DNA of 64,000 nucleotides from Acytostelium subglobosum LB1 (GCF_000787575.1 NW_012236532.1:558001-622000); one strand, 5' to 3'; numbered from the stretch's first letter, positions 1 to 12,635 are shown. Notes: a model not told the origin generated them from the letters alone. A program made the numbers and translations.

Positions 1-1293
1 GCGGCGATGATAAAGAATGCAGACACATTGTTTATAGCATCAAGAAATATTGATGATTCCTTGGCAGCGCAGACCAATGGAATGGATTGTAATCATCGAG
101 GAGGTAGTCCTGGATTCGTAAAGTTGCTCCCACCTGATGAGACCAGTGACAAGTACGTGGTGCTCATCCCAGACTACAGCGGCAACAGATTCTTCAACAC
201 ACTTGGCAACCTACATAATGATCCACGTGCAGGACTGATGTTTGTTGACTTTGAGCATGGCTCTACACTTCATCTAACAGGTCGCAGCACTGTACTACAA
301 GGCGAGGCTTCACTGGCTGTGTATCCACGCATTCAAAGAACCATTCGCATGGAGGTTGATGCATACTTATTGTGTGATCGTGTACTCCCCTTCACATTCG
401 ACACGATCGAGGCGTCGCCATACAGCCCAGCCGTGTCCTCCAAGGTAGTTGGTCAAAAGACGTCCAACATGGCTACGCTTAAATCGATCGTCAAGCTCTC
501 GCCTGATGTCTCATCATTCTACTTCCAGACCACATCGCCCATCACCTACAAGGCAGGTCAGTATGCCATATTCGACTTTGGTCAATTCAGTCCAGGATAC
601 AAACACATGGACTCTTCCAATCCCAAGAGTGTCAACGACGACTATGTCAGGACTTGGACCATATCCTCAGCGCTCTCATCAAAAGACTCCACAGACAATC
701 ACTTTGAAATCACGGTCAAGCATCAGCCTAATGGCGCTGTCTCATCATTACTTCATCGTCTTGAGCTCGGCACACATCAGATCACAGTGCCCCTGATGGG
801 CTGTGAGGGCGAGTTCACCCTAGAGAGCACCCTTGATGGTATCGACCCTTCATCAACAGCCAAGTTGGCCATGTTTGCCGGTGGCATTGGTATAACTCCA
901 TTCCTTTCAATGATTCGTAGCATCACTCAATCATCGCAAGTCACACCACTGGACATCCACCTTATTGTATCAGGTCGCAAGCTTGTTGATTGTCTGCCAT
1001 TGATACTCTCACCATTGTTGGAGTCGTCCAAATCATTGATAACACTCAACATAACATGCTTTGTAACAAGTAATGATGGTGATGGTGATGGTGATGCTGT
1101 CGACAATGATAAGATAACAATCAAAAGAGGAAGGATTACAGCAGATGCACTGCGGGACATTGTTCCAGATATTGCCGACAGACACTCACTACTTTGTGGA
1201 CCAGAGGCCTTCATGAATGGCGTCCAATCACTACTACTCAACACTTTCAACATCAAAGCCAGCAACATACATAAGGAGGAGTTCAAGTATTAA
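1..1293 (+). CDS. PNPOx-like / ferredoxin-reductase-like flavoprotein (5' end outside window)
   Basis: The frame is open from the first base, so the true start probably lies upstream; the first Met visible is at 7. About 428 residues are seen. Residues ~1-145 resemble the C-terminal part of a pyridoxamine-5'-phosphate-oxidase-like FMN barrel (IPDYSGNRFFNTLGNL, then DPRAGLMFVDFEHG). Residues ~150-428 form a ferredoxin-NADP-reductase-type module. It has the flavin motif RTWTISS near 218, the nucleotide-binding FAGGIGITPF near 291, and the C-terminal LLCGPEAFM that contacts NAD(P)H. No 2Fe-2S cysteine cluster follows, so electrons probably pass from NAD(P)H through flavin to a separate acceptor. 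A (GATGGT)n tract encodes an Asp-Gly run near residue 360. The TAA stop is 178 bp from the stop of the convergent helicase gene. The fold assignment is firm; the substrate is unknown. Confidence 0.85.
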   Translation, partial: AAMIKNADTLFIASRNIDDSLAAQTNGMDCNHRGGSPGFVKLLPPDETSDKYVVLIPDYSGNRFFNTLGNLHNDPRAGLMFVDFEHGSTLHLTGRSTVLQGEASLAVYPRIQRTIRMEVDAYLLCDRVLPFTFDTIEASPYSPAVSSKVVGQKTSNMATLKSIVKLSPDVSSFYFQTTSPITYKAGQYAIFDFGQFSPGYKHMDSSNPKSVNDDYVRTWTISSALSSKDSTDNHFEITVKHQPNGAVSSLLHRLELGTHQITVPLMGCEGEFTLESTLDGIDPSSTAKLAMFAGGIGITPFLSMIRSITQSSQVTPLDIHLIVSGRKLVDCLPLILSPLLESSKSLITLNITCFVTSNDGDGDGDAVDNDKITIKRGRITADALRDIVPDIADRHSLLCGPEAFMNGVQSLLLNTFNIKASNIHKEEFKY

Positions 1294-1470
1294 TTAAACA
1301 AACAAGTGTACATTATTATTGATAATATCTCTTTGATGGATGTCCACTGTCTGTCTTTTATTCTTTCATTCATTCATTCAATCATTGATACATTGGTTCG
1401 CAGCAGGAGGGGAAAGGGGAAAGGGAGATGCGGTATCACCGCGCGCACAAGAAAGGGGGAGACAGAGGGT

Positions 1471-3935
1471 TTATCCACTCATGTAGGTGGATGGGTCGAC
1501 CTTGGCAGGGAGGTCCTTGATGGAGACAACGAACTTGGCCTGAACCTGGTCCAAAACGGTCTGGTCCTCTGGTGTGGAGACAAAGGAGACGGCGAGACCC
1601 TTTGTTCCGAAACGACCGGCACGACCCACTCTGTGGAGGTAGGTGTCTGGGGACTCGGCCATATCGTAATTGATGACTACATTTACACGCTCGATATCGA
1701 TACCTCTGCCAAAGATGTTGGTGGCAACCATCACTCTGCTCTCAAAGTTCTTGAATTTACGGTACTGCTCGATTCTCTCTGGCTGCTTGAGGTCACTGTG
1801 AATGCAGATCGAGGAGAAGTGGATGTCACTCAGGATCTGGTTCAGTGCCTGTGCTCTGGCGACAGACTTGACAAAGATGACCACCTGGTTGAAGTCCAAA
1901 GCATCCAACAGCTCGACCAACTTGGCGTTCTTCTCTTGCTCGTTCAGCTTGACAAAGTACTGCTGCAAGCCGTGGAGTGTAAGCTTGGAACCATCGTTAA
2001 TGTAGATCTCGAATGGCTATATGAAAAAGTCTAAATGTTAGAGTGATGTCGACTTGACCTTGGCTTGACTTGACTTGTCTTGAGTACATACCACATGCAT
2101 GAACTTCTTGCAGATGGCTCTGGTGGTCTCGGAGAGAGTGGCAGAGAACATCATCACTTGCTTGTTTGGTGGAGTCATCTTGAAGATCTTCTGGACGTCC
2201 TTACGCATGTCGAGCGACTCGAGCAACGAGTCACACTCATCCAGAACAAAGTGCTTGATGTTCTTAAGGTTGAGGATGCGGTCGTTGGCCAGCTGCAGGA
2301 CACGGCCTGGGGTACCAATGATGATGTTTGGCTTCTTGTCTCTCAACATGTCCTTCTGGGTTGGCACTGGGATACCTCCGTAGATGACGGCGGTCTTGAT
2401 CGTTGGCAAGTAGAAAGTGAAGCGATCAAACTCGTCACAGATCTGGTAGGCCAGCTCTCTTGTGTGGCAAAGGACCAAAGCGACAATCTTTGATTGATTG
2501 GAGTATTAGTTTGTTGTTCATGAAGGAGTGGCAGTTGGAGTTCAGTCCTCTGGCGCAGCAGCACATACGTTTGATGGGTTCTCCTCGATCTGGTGAAGGA
2601 CAGACAGGACAAAGACGGCAGTCTTGCCCATACCGGACTTGGCTTGACAGATGATGTCGTGACCCAGGATGGCTTGGGGAATACACTCGTTCTGGACCTC
2701 GGATGGATGCTCGAAACCACAGTCTCCAATGACCTTGTCAAGCTCGGGCTTCAGGAGGAACTCTCTGAAGCCGCTGCTGTGCATGGCAACGTGGGTATCC
2801 CTATTGTTGTTTGAAGTTAAAATAGATAGATAAGGAGAGAGATGATAGGGAGAGTGAGGAGAAGGAAGAAAGAAAAAAGATAGAGGATAGAAGAGAAGAG
2901 AAAAGATAGAGCGAAGAGAGAGTAGTAGTAGTTGGTTTGTGTTGGATTGGATTGGATTAATAACCTTGATCGACTTGGTAGTCAGGGAGAGGTGAGGATA
3001 GAGTGTGTGATTATGATGATGATGTTGTGAAGACATCCATTATGCTAGATGGCCATCTTGTGTGTATGTGTGACTAGCTGGATGGAAGGATGTTGGCATG
3101 TCTCCACGATGCGTCCTATCCACCAAGCTTCCTTCCTTCCACACAGGATTGCCATTCTTTGTTTGGCCCAACCTGTCCCATTCAATGTCAATATTGTTTG
3201 TTTGTTTGTTTGTTGTTGAGTCATGTGATTGATTGTTGTGAAGTAGTTGTTGTTGGTGTTGATAATGTTGGTGCTGATGTTGTAGTTGGATGATGTGATG
3301 TTGGTGTTGTTGTTGTATAGTTGTTGTGTTGGTTGCTTGTGATTTGAGAGTTGTCGATAATGAACCAAATGACAGAACTCGAACAGCACCCAGGGGCCCA
3401 AGGCCATTGTGCACTGGACAGCTCGCTCGCACTGCACTTCATAGTCTTCATCATCTTCTTCTTCATCTTCTTCTTCTTCTTAATTCGCAGCAGCAAAGTG
3501 GAAGGGGAGAGAGAGAGAGGAGAGAGAGGAGAAAGATATAGAGTGAGTGGCATATGGATGCCATAGCGGACACGCGTCGGGAGAGTCGTCATGTCTTGGA
3601 GGGACATTGGACATTGGGAGGGAGATATACGATGGGATGATGGCCATTATTCTCCCACCTTCACACTTCCATTGACAGACAGCACACGCAGCCGCGGCTG
3701 GTGTGAGGAGTGAGAGAGGACTTGACACACAAGAGGCAATTGCAATAACCGGACGACCATTGATGGGGTAGTTGTTGAAGCGAGCGCGGGATTGTTTGAT
3801 TGATTGATTGATTTAAGTAACTCACTTTGCAGAGATGTTCTTCTTGTCGCCATTGGTCTCCTGGACGACTTCCTCGTCACTGTCCTCGTACTCGGCAAGC
3901 TCGTTGATGTCTACTTCAGCAGTTGTTTCGGCCAT
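1471..3935 (-). CDS. ddx39: DEAD-box RNA helicase UAP56/DDX39 (Sub2), TREX mRNA export and splicing
   Basis: Four exons: 3935-3826, 2800-2569, 2487-2092 and 2016-1471. They join in frame to 427 residues, the family's usual length (human DDX39B has 428). This ATPase helps U2 snRNP join pre-mRNA and, in TREX, loads export factors in the nucleus. Visible motifs are the acidic N-terminus [20 protein letters not shown], the Q-motif region [18 protein letters not shown], Walker [14 protein letters not shown], the diagnostic DECD box (LDECDSLLE), SAT (FSATLS), and motif [15 protein letters not shown]. Introns 2 and 3 are 81 and 75 nt and start GTATGT. Intron 1 is 1,025 nt and starts GTGAGT. Exon 1 ends in phase 2 (AA+G gives Lys). 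The start is chosen by homology at MAETTAEV; an upstream in-frame ATG exists in the leader. Confidence 0.97.
2801..3825 (-). other. Long first intron of the UAP56/DDX39 gene
   Basis: This intron is 1,025 nt, more than ten times the two others in the gene. The boundaries are set by the protein frame: donor GTGAGT at 3825, acceptor ...AACAATAG at 2801. It holds purine- and pyrimidine-rich tracts, (TTG)n and (CTT)n runs, and a less repetitive, GC-richer block at about 3360-3430. The open frames inside it are low in complexity and I do not call them genes. Confidence 0.85.
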
Positions 3936-4997
3936 TATTATTGATTGATTTATAAGTTGAGTTTGTTGAAGGTTGAAGTTTGATTGATTGTTTGAGTTTG
4001 TTGAAAGTTGTGAAGTTGATTGAGATAAATTCAACAATTGAATAATCACAAATTGAGTTGATGAAGATAGATTTGTAAAGTTAAATACAAAGCTTTGTTA
4101 TGCTTATTATTATATATATATATTGAGTATTTGAGTGATTATATATAATATAAATATATAATACTTAAATATCTATCTGTTAATATATTAGAGTCGTGAG
4201 TATGAATGAATGAGTTGAGATGATGTGTGAGTTCATGTGTCCTCAAACTAACAACTAATTTTTTGTTTTGAACCAAACCCCAACTTCAACAACTACTTTG
4301 TCAGTAACGTTCACCAATCAGTTTTTCAAATTCGAGTTGTAGAATGTTAGACAGAACTAAACATATACCTAAATCAATTATAACATAATTATATTATTTC
4401 TTAACAAGAACAGATATCTTATATCTATTATCTATTTATTAATTATTTATTTGGAGATAAATTTGTGTATCTTTGTTTGATGATGCATCATGACACCCAC
4501 TACTACTATCGGCACAATCATAATCTTGCATGAATACAACTGCGATCGATGTCAAATTCAATGAACGATGGTGATGTCAAGACCACTCCATCAGTGTTGT
4601 CAAACTAGATTTTTTTTATGATATCACTTTGGGCCGACCTTGGGGCATGACCTTGCTGTCATCGTGGTGTTGTGTTGTTGGATGAGAGAGAATGATATTT
4701 ATTTGGATCAAACACACACAACTCCCCACTCTCTGTTGTGTCTTAATTACTCTCTCCCCTCTCTCTTTGTAAGATACGCGGCCTAGGGTCCAACAATCAA
4801 CAACAACAAGGTTAGCATTCATTCATACATACATTCATTCATTCGGAGCTCAGAGAGATAAGACACATCTTTCAAGTGTCACCAAACAACATCATTATTC
4901 AATCATCAAGTCCATTCATTCATTCATTGTATCATCAGCCAATCAATCAACCAAGGTCGAGACCAACAAACTATATAACTATTTATAATATATATAA
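3936..4997. promoter_or_regulatory. Divergent promoter region between ddx39 and the RGBARG-type gene
   Basis: This 1,062-bp spacer separates the start codons of two divergently transcribed genes. It is AT-rich, with a (TA)n stretch near 4112-4165 and (ATTC)n runs near 4820-4850 and 4910-4930, just before the RGBARG-type start. An ORF of 68 codons on the minus strand (4616-4822) is not convincing. No RNA gene or conserved operator is recognised. Confidence 0.5.
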
Positions 4998-7900
4998 ATG
5001 TCACAAACATCATTCAATTATAATCAACGAATGAGTGGTGCATTGCCTCCAAGACCACAGTCAGGTGTTCCACCTGGAGGTGCTGGAGCTGGAGGTGGAG
5101 GAGGTGGAGGACCTCCTTCAAATGCCCCACCAGCACCACCTACAGCCAACAATGTAAATACACCTCCCTCGACACCTCTGCCACCAAAACCTGCTGCTCT
5201 GAAACCTCGCGTCAACAAACCATTGCCACAGGCACCAATCAGTGGCCAATCCACTGGCACAACAACTCCAACTACATCAACAACCTCAACATCAACAACA
5301 ACAGCGAATCCAACTCCAACCCCAACTCCTACCTCAACTCCAACTCCAACTCCAACATCAACAAACGTGCCACCAAGCACTCCACTGCCAAAACCACCAC
5401 TGCGCAGAGATAACGCACCAAACACAAGTAGTGGAACACTTCCTCCACCATATCCACCATCATCGCCACCTCAACAGGTCAACCGAATGTCAATGATGGG
5501 CGTTGGAAACATCAGTTCAGGAAACTTATCGACTTCCGCGCCGGTCCAAGGAGGCGGAAAGCCACCCATAGTTGTTGCATCCTCTGTTGCATCACCTCCC
5601 ATCCTTCCAAGCAGTCCACCTCCATCATCTGTGTCGCTGATCACTGCGACACCTGACAAGTCTGCGAGCATCAGCACCAGCACTAGCACCAGCTCGGACT
5701 CACTCAACTTTGAGAAGGTGTCGTTGACATCCGAGGGCGGAAAGGACAGCCCAAGCGCGCAGACCATCGCTCAGAGTCTTGTCGCGTACAACTCGCGTCT
5801 GGAAGAGGACAGGAGCGAGACTTCGCCTGACACTGAGCGCGAGGGCGCCTCTGATGAGAAGCGCTCCATCTTCAAGAAGTTCCCACATCAGTGGGCCATT
5901 GGCAAGCTGGAGAAGGACTCCTCACAGAAGAAGGAGGAGAAGGAGCGCAAGGAGATCGAGAAGAAGGAGGAAAAGGAGCGCAAGGAAAAGGAAAAGGCCG
6001 AGAAGAAGGAGCGAAAGGAGCGCGAGAGGAAGGAGAAGGACATGGCCAAGGAGAAGGAGAAGGATCATAAGGACAGGATGCTGGGCCGTTCAGCCAGCTC
6101 GATCACCGCCAAGCTGAAGCATGCTACACTCACTCGAAATGCGCGCATTGAGGACGACTCCTCGCCAAGCAGCAACTCACCAGTAATGCTCGGCCACAAC
6201 AACAACGTCGGCGGCAACAACAGCAACAGCAACAGCGTGCTGAGCTCACCAGCCAGCTCGTTCACATCGATATCGTCACTGTCAAATGTCGTCGACACTG
6301 GATTCACACCCGGCTCCTCGCCGCCCTCCTCACACTCACACATTGGCAGCGGCCTGGGTGGCGCTTCAGCAAGTGACAGCGCTATACGTTCGGGCGCCAC
6401 GCAACTGGACACCAGTCGCGGTTTGATGACCTGGGGCTCAGGTTCCTACGGCAAACTGGGCTTCAAGCCCGAGAAGGACAGTCAGAACACACCGGAGCGT
6501 CTACCAAACTTCCAGACCTCAGACATCTGTTCCATCTCATGTGGCAGCTACTACTCTGCCATGTTGACAGAGAATGGCGATGTCTACATGTGGGGTCGCG
6601 GCTCCGTCAAGAACCCACCCGTCCCAACCCTAGGCAATGGCACGCTTGATGGTATGTTTGGGCATGATTGATTGATTGATTGACCAGTCGCAGTGACGCT
6701 AACATGTATCTTCTTACCCATCAATCCAGATCAAATGACACCACAAAAGGTGGAGATACTGTCTGAAGTCGTTGTGATATCAATTGGATTCTATCACTCT
6801 GCTGCACTCAAGTCCAATGGAGAGTTGCTCACATGGGGCGTTGGCGAGGATGGACAACTTGGACACGGCGACACACTCAATCAACCGGTACCCAAGGTTG
6901 TCCAAGCCATGAGCTCACATTGGGTCACACAAGTATGCTGTGGTGAGAAGCACACCATTTGTCTAACTAGTAAGTTGTTGCCTCCTCCACGCACAACTCT
7001 ATTGATCACTCACTAATACAACAACAACAACAACAACAACAGAGAATGGAAAGGTGTTTACATGGGGAACGAGCGAGTATGGTCAACTTGGACTTGGAGA
7101 TACACAGAAGAATAGTACACCGATGATGGTCACATCATTGGACAAGTACCAGATCATTCAGATTGCTTGTGGTGCCACTCACAATGCTGTGTTGACTAAT
7201 CAGCGCGAGGTCATCATCTTTGGAAATGGTGCTGCGATGGGCTCCGCCACAATCATCTCAGTGCCAACAATGATACCCTCACTCAAGAGTTTGAATATCG
7301 AGCGTCTGAGTTGTGGCCATTATTCGACCGCCGCTCTGACCGAGTGTGGAGATGTCTACACTTGGGGCACTGGCCAGGAGCTCGGCCACGGCCACACTGG
7401 CAACGAGTCGCAGCCCAAGCTGGTCGAGGCACTGCGCTCGCAGTCGGTGCGTCAAATCAGTTGTGGTGGCCGCCACATGGCCTTCCTCACAGACAGCGGC
7501 AAGATATATACCGCTGGTAAGGATTCATTTGGACAGCTTGGCCATGCTGCCGGCGACCAAAAGGTGCCCAAGAGGATCGATGCACTGCTCGGCAAGTTCG
7601 TAGCCATCAGCTGTGGTGAGAACCACAACACTGCACTGTTTGACACGACGCGCTCATTCCGCGACAAGTTTGGCTGGAAGCTACTCGAGACTCAGCGCAC
7701 ATTTGTCCGCTCTCTCAACATCCTTCGCTCAATCTTCCTCAACCCACTGATGATGCGTGATCGCGACATGCTGCCAGAGTACCTCAAGCATCTGCCATAC
7801 GTCTTCCTCTCGGAGGAGGAGATCAAGACATTGTTTGGCCAGCTCGAGCGTGTCTACAACGTCAACTCGTCGCTGCTGCATCAGATGAACGCTCGTATGT

Positions 7901-10266
7901 TTGCCTGGTCTAACCGACGCAAGATCGGAGACATCCTGCTCAATCACTTCAAGTCCACCGACGTGCTGTACAACCAGTACATCGACCACATACCCTCGGC
8001 CATCCACATGCTGGACGGCATGCTCAAGAAGACCAGCTCGCCCATTGTCAACTACCTAAAGGAGTGCGAGCGTCTGGCTATGGACCGTCGCAAGGCCGAG
8101 ACTGACGACGAGCAGAAGGAGTTCAACTTGCGAGCGCTACTGCTCGAGCCCCTGCTTGTCATGTCTCGCTTCCAGAAGAACATCAACGGCATGGTCAAGT
8201 ACACCAAGAACACACACATCGACTATCAAGGCCTTGTCGACCTGGAGATGATGATTGAGGAGAAACTGGGCAAGGTGCAGACCATCGTCAACCTGGTCAA
8301 CTCGCCCAACATGCTGGCCAACTACGTGGCGTCCCAGGCCAACATGTCGTCAGCCGAGTCGTCCGACTCCTCTTCATTCCTCAAGGAGTACGATGCCAAG
8401 ATCGAGTCGCTACAGAACTTCAAGAAGACATGTCTCAAGCTCATCAAGTCGAGCAAGAAGTACTATGAGGTCGAGGTGGACTCGTTCAAGGAGCAGGGTC
8501 ACTTTACAGAGAATCTGCTGCTGGCCAAGTCCAATCTGGAGACAGTTGTCGAGCCATCACTGGCCTCATCACTCGAGCACTTCTCTGCATCAATCAAGAA
8601 GGTCAACTACCTGCGCAGCGAGCTGTCGACACGCACCAACTCTGCCTTTTCGCAGCCACTGACCTCGGTCGTCGACGAGCTCGATGCATTCATTCCTCTC
8701 ATTGTCGAGATGCGCAAGCGTGTCTTTGACTCTCACGTTGAGTACGATTCGGCCGTGAGCAAGCTATACTCGTTGGCCAAGAACGTGCAATCCAACGACA
8801 AGAAGGTTGTTGAGGCCGAGAAGGAGGTCGGTGGCCTGAAGAAGGCCCTGGACAAGACCGCGCACGAGTTTGATGGACTGTTCAAGGCTGGCACTCTGAT
8901 ACAGGCTCGTTCACTCAAGGTGTTCTACGCATGCATGAAGGCCCAGCAAGACTACTTTGAGCGTGGACTTCAGCGCTTCCAAGCTATGAAGCCCTCATTC
9001 GACGCGCTCGACAGTCACTTCCGTCAACAGAGCCGTGCCGCATGGTCCAAGTCTGTGTATGATCAGTTGATCGCCACGTTTGCCGAAGGCAAGGGTTCGA
9101 GAGACTCGGTAGCCGCGCCCGTTGCGCCCATTGGTGTGGACACTGGATCGTTCGAGGACGTTACAGCGGCAGTCACTACAGTCAAGAGCCAGGCAACTGT
9201 GGTCGATCCACACACCGTATTTGCTGAGCTCGAGTCCACTGACTGGCAATTCATTCTGGATCCACCAACAGCCAACGAGTTCACCGATACATTCATCGAG
9301 GAGCAGTATAATCAATTGGTATCGCTTCTTGCCTCCCCATCACTCCAGGTGGTGCAGTGCGTCGTGTCACCATGCAGCCAGGAAGAACAGGGACGTATCA
9401 TCGACTCGATATCCAGGATCTTTGACAGCTTCAACAAGATTCGTCCAATCATCCAGACCGGCATTGAGGTTGAGGTGGCCGCCACCGCCAACTCGTCCAC
9501 CCTGTTCCGTTCCAACACAACGGCCACCAAGCTGATGACTGCGTTCACCAAGATGAAGGGTATGTCCTATCTCACCAAGGTGATCACGCCACTCGTCAAG
9601 GAGGTCATTGCCAACCCCAACGGCTACGAGGTCGACCCGTCCAAGATCAACGAAGGAAGTGAGGAGCTGATGACCAACATGATGAGCTTGATCCACATGT
9701 CCGAGAAGTTCACCGATAATATCATCGACTCGTTGCACCAGCTGCCCGTGTCGTTGCGTGAGATATCAAAGTATCTTCAACAGGAGGTCGTCAAGAAGTT
9801 CCCAGACAACAAGCACTCGAGTGTTGGAGGCTTCATCTTTTTGCGATTCCTGTGTCCTGCAATCATTGCGCCGTTCACAGCAGGCTTGGTAGATGAAGCA
9901 CCGGGCCCCGAGGCCTCCCGTGCCCTCGTGCTCATTGGAAAGGTGCTTCAAAACCTTGCCAACGGCATTGAGTTTGGACAGAAGGAGTCATTCATGCTTC
10001 CCGTCAACCGTTTCATCATTGGCAACCTCACCCGTCTTTATGAGTACTTTGACAAGTTGACCGATGTACCAGACTACCGCGCGGACTACGTACCATTGTC
10101 CTCGCAGGATGAGGTTCAAAAGGACATCAGGAACACACACATTGTCATTGTGAAGAACTTGCCCAAGGTCATCAAACAGTTGGCACTCTACAAGCAAAAG
10201 GACATCATTGGTCAACTTGCCAAGACACTTGTATTTTTAGGAGACCCATCAGCGTTGTACAAATAG
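4998..10266 (+). CDS. RGBARG: RGBARG-type protein: RCC1 repeats, RhoGEF (DH), BAR and RasGAP domains
   Basis: Three exons (4998-6651, 6730-6969, 7043-10266) encode 1,705 residues. Order: a Pro/Ser/Thr-rich N-terminus to ~290; a very basic/acidic Lys-Glu helix ~310-355; RCC1 repeats ~473-835 (GSYGKLGF, GEDGQLGHGD, EYGQLGLGD, DSFGQLGH); a DH RhoGEF domain ~840-1030; a coiled BAR-like domain ~1077-1300; and a RasGAP domain ~1367-1640. The RasGAP keeps the arginine-finger segment LFRSNTTATKLM and the FLRFLCPA signature, so it should be active. This domain order is that of D. discoideum RGBARG, which joins Rac activation to Ras inactivation at the rim of macropinocytic and phagocytic cups; BAR and RCC1 give membrane targeting. 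Introns are 78 and 73 nt; the second ends in an (ACA)n tract instead of a pyrimidine tract. Confidence 0.95.
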
Positions 10267-10584
10267 ACATCCATCAACCAATCATTCAATCACATCATCC
10301 AATCATCCACCAACCAAACAATCATTCAATCAATCATTCAAAAAATATAATCCAGCCATCAAACATTGGACTGATCAGTCCATGTCCAGCCACCATCCAG
10401 AATGTATTCATCCAATCAATCTGATCAAAGGTGTATATTAATAAACCATCCTGTACTCATACCAATCAATCAATCCAAACGAACATGAAGAGAGATGTAT
10501 AATAGTTAAATAAATAAATAAATAAATATAATGTTATTGATTATTTGAATGTTCAGGTAGGGGTTTGATCCTCAGTTCTTAAGT
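10267..10584. other. Convergent 3' spacer
   Basis: This 318-bp AT-rich spacer lies between the stops of the RGBARG-type gene and the secreted-protein gene. It contains CAAT-type tetranucleotide repeats and an (AATA)n run near 10508-10530 that offers overlapping AATAAA signals for both strands. No gene is seen. Confidence 0.6.
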
Positions 10585-11821
10585 TTAGGACAAGCATACC
10601 AATCCAATGTTGATGTCAAGGACATCAGATGGGTTCTGGTAGATAGATCCATCTGGTCTCATGACCTGGAAGCCCATCCAGACAGAGAGACCAAGATCAG
10701 TGTTCTTGCCATTTGCTCCAACTCCAACTTGGGCGGGCATGTTCTTGTCGTCAGTGATGATGATGGTGTAGCCAGTATCAACGCTGCACAGCGAGTTGGT
10801 GGTGTTGACACGGTAGAGGGCCCAGGTGCCAACGTCCACTGGTCCAGTTGGGAAGTAGTCAGCGGCTGGGAGCTCCATCTTCATTGAGCGGAAGGTATCC
10901 AAATCTGGGTAGAAGTCCATGGTGCAGACCATGGTTGGGGCATCCTTTCCAAGAGGAATGTAGACACCTCCGACCGTGATGCTGAAGTCTGGGTTCAATT
11001 GGACGATTCCAGAGTTCTCAGCAAAGTGCCATTGGCTGTAGCCAGCGAATGGGGTCATGTCAGAGGCACTGACAAAGAGGGCTTGCTTGTCGGCAGGGTA
11101 GGCAGAGTAGTATCCAAGTGGGCAGTCAGTGCATTTGATGTTCAAGTTGAAGTCAACGACCTGATCGGAAGTGTAGATGACCTTGCCATCCTTGGTGAAC
11201 TTGAAGTTGTACCAGCCAGACATTCCGTTCACGATGTTCTTTCCGTTGGCACCGATTCCGACTTGCATTGGCATATCCATGTGCTCAGACAACTCGATGT
11301 TCATTCCCTCTAGAGGAGCACCGTGAGCCTCAATGGTTGAAGTCTTGAGTCTGTAGTACATCCATGTCTGTGGGTCAACTGGGCCGAATGGGACGTAGGC
11401 ATCTGGCTTCAACTCCTTGTGGGGTGGGAATGAACCCTTGGACTTCTCGAGAACCATCTTGATCTCCAGGAATGGGGAGGTCTTTCCTGGTGGGATGAGA
11501 GTGCCAGAGAGAGCAATGAATTCACCGTCATTCTGGATGATGGCCTCATTCTGGTAGAAGTCCCACTCAATGATACCGCTTGGAATCTTAGAGTCACCAA
11601 AGAACATAGCATGACCTCCAGTACCTTGATAGTAAGTTGGATCTATCTTGGCAGCACTAACGTCTAAAAAGTATTATAATATATATATTAGTATGTTAGA
11701 GATCTCTTGTATCGCTCGTTCGATCTATGATTCATTACATACCAAAGACATCACAGTTGGGATCAATTTGAGCAGAGATAACTGCCAAAGATACAATCAA
11801 AAAAGTGAGTAATACCTTCAT
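10585..11821 (-). CDS. Secreted protein of two homologous ~165-residue halves, function unknown
   Basis: Two exons: 11821-11743, then 11663-10585, in frame (79 + 1,079 nt; 385 residues). The N-terminus MKVLLTFLIVSLAVISA is a classic signal peptide, followed by QIDPNCDVF. The mature part is two tandem copies of one module. Matching parts are IEWDFYQNEAIIQNDGEF with QWHFAENSGIVQLNPDF, PFGPVDPQTWMYYRL with PTGPVDVGTWALYRV, and MQVGIGANGKN with AQVGVGANGKN. Paired cysteines (IKCTDC between the modules; a C-terminal Cys) suggest disulphides outside the cell. There is no transmembrane segment or GPI signal, so release into the medium or matrix is likely. I do not recognise the family. The GPVDxxTWxxYR and VGxGANGKN patterns recall bacterial exported beta-sandwich proteins, but that is only an impression. 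Confidence 0.85.
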
Positions 11822-12635
11822 TTTTTTTGTTGTTTATGAACAGACAAAAATGGGTAAGAATAAATATTATTAGATAAGTCAACAGATAAATAAATTATTA
11901 TATGTATATATTTGTTGTAGTTGTATTTGTTGTAGTTGTAATTGACTTTGAAGTCTATTTATATTATTGTTTGGATGTACCATGGTACCTAAAAGAGTAA
12001 ATATGTATGATATTGTTTACTGGTGGAGCAGAGCTAAACATTTCCAAATCCGACAACTAGAGATCTAAACTATTGTCGGCACCATATCCAGTAGTCTAGA
12101 CAAGTAAAATTCTCCAACTATTATCATATCATCGTGGTAGTCCACGAATCATTAATTGAATAATCAAGTGTGTGTTTGTGTGTATGTATATATGTGTGTA
12201 TGAAAGTGGAAGTGTGTGTTTATTTGTGTTTGCATGCCAACTCATGAGTTTATGTATTTGAATGAGTGATACACAGTCTCCATGGTGTTGGTACGAATGA
12301 ATGGAATGATAGGAGTAAACCCCTATAGATTGTTATTATAATATTGTGAGTGATTGGAAGACTACAACACATAATCTATAAACAACACAATTAATATATA
12401 AATAGGAAAAGATTAGAATAAGTGATTGATTTGTAATACTCACTCTTAACTTTAATAGTTATCTTAACTATATTAGTTTATTTAAAATAAACATACTGGT
12501 ACCTATTCCTTATTGAAAGATAAATAACTATATGTTCGAAGAGAATAAACAATAAATATTAGTTTTGTTTTTTTTATTTATTGTGATTGATGTGAATGAG
12601 TGTGTATTGGACCAAAAACTTTGTGGAAGTGATGA
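11822..12635. other. Upstream/downstream spacer, no gene seen
   Basis: This 814-bp AT-rich spacer holds the promoter of the secreted-protein gene and the 3' region of the GPI-anchored-protein gene, both on the minus strand. It contains (TG)n-rich stretches near 12170-12235 and TTTTTT blocks next to the start codon. Nothing else is recognised. Confidence 0.5.

Noticed and set aside
3040-3607. Minus-strand open frames within the long ddx39 intron
   Set aside because: Composition is dominated by (CAA)n/(AAT)n and Ser/Leu runs, with no conserved motif. A C-box-like ATGATGA near 3445 has no matching D box, so an intronic snoRNA is not supported.
5024-5425. Long minus-strand open frame opposite the RGBARG N-terminus
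   Set aside because: It mirrors a Pro/Thr-rich coding repeat on the plus strand; its Gly/Val composition is a shadow of that repeat and there is no domain.
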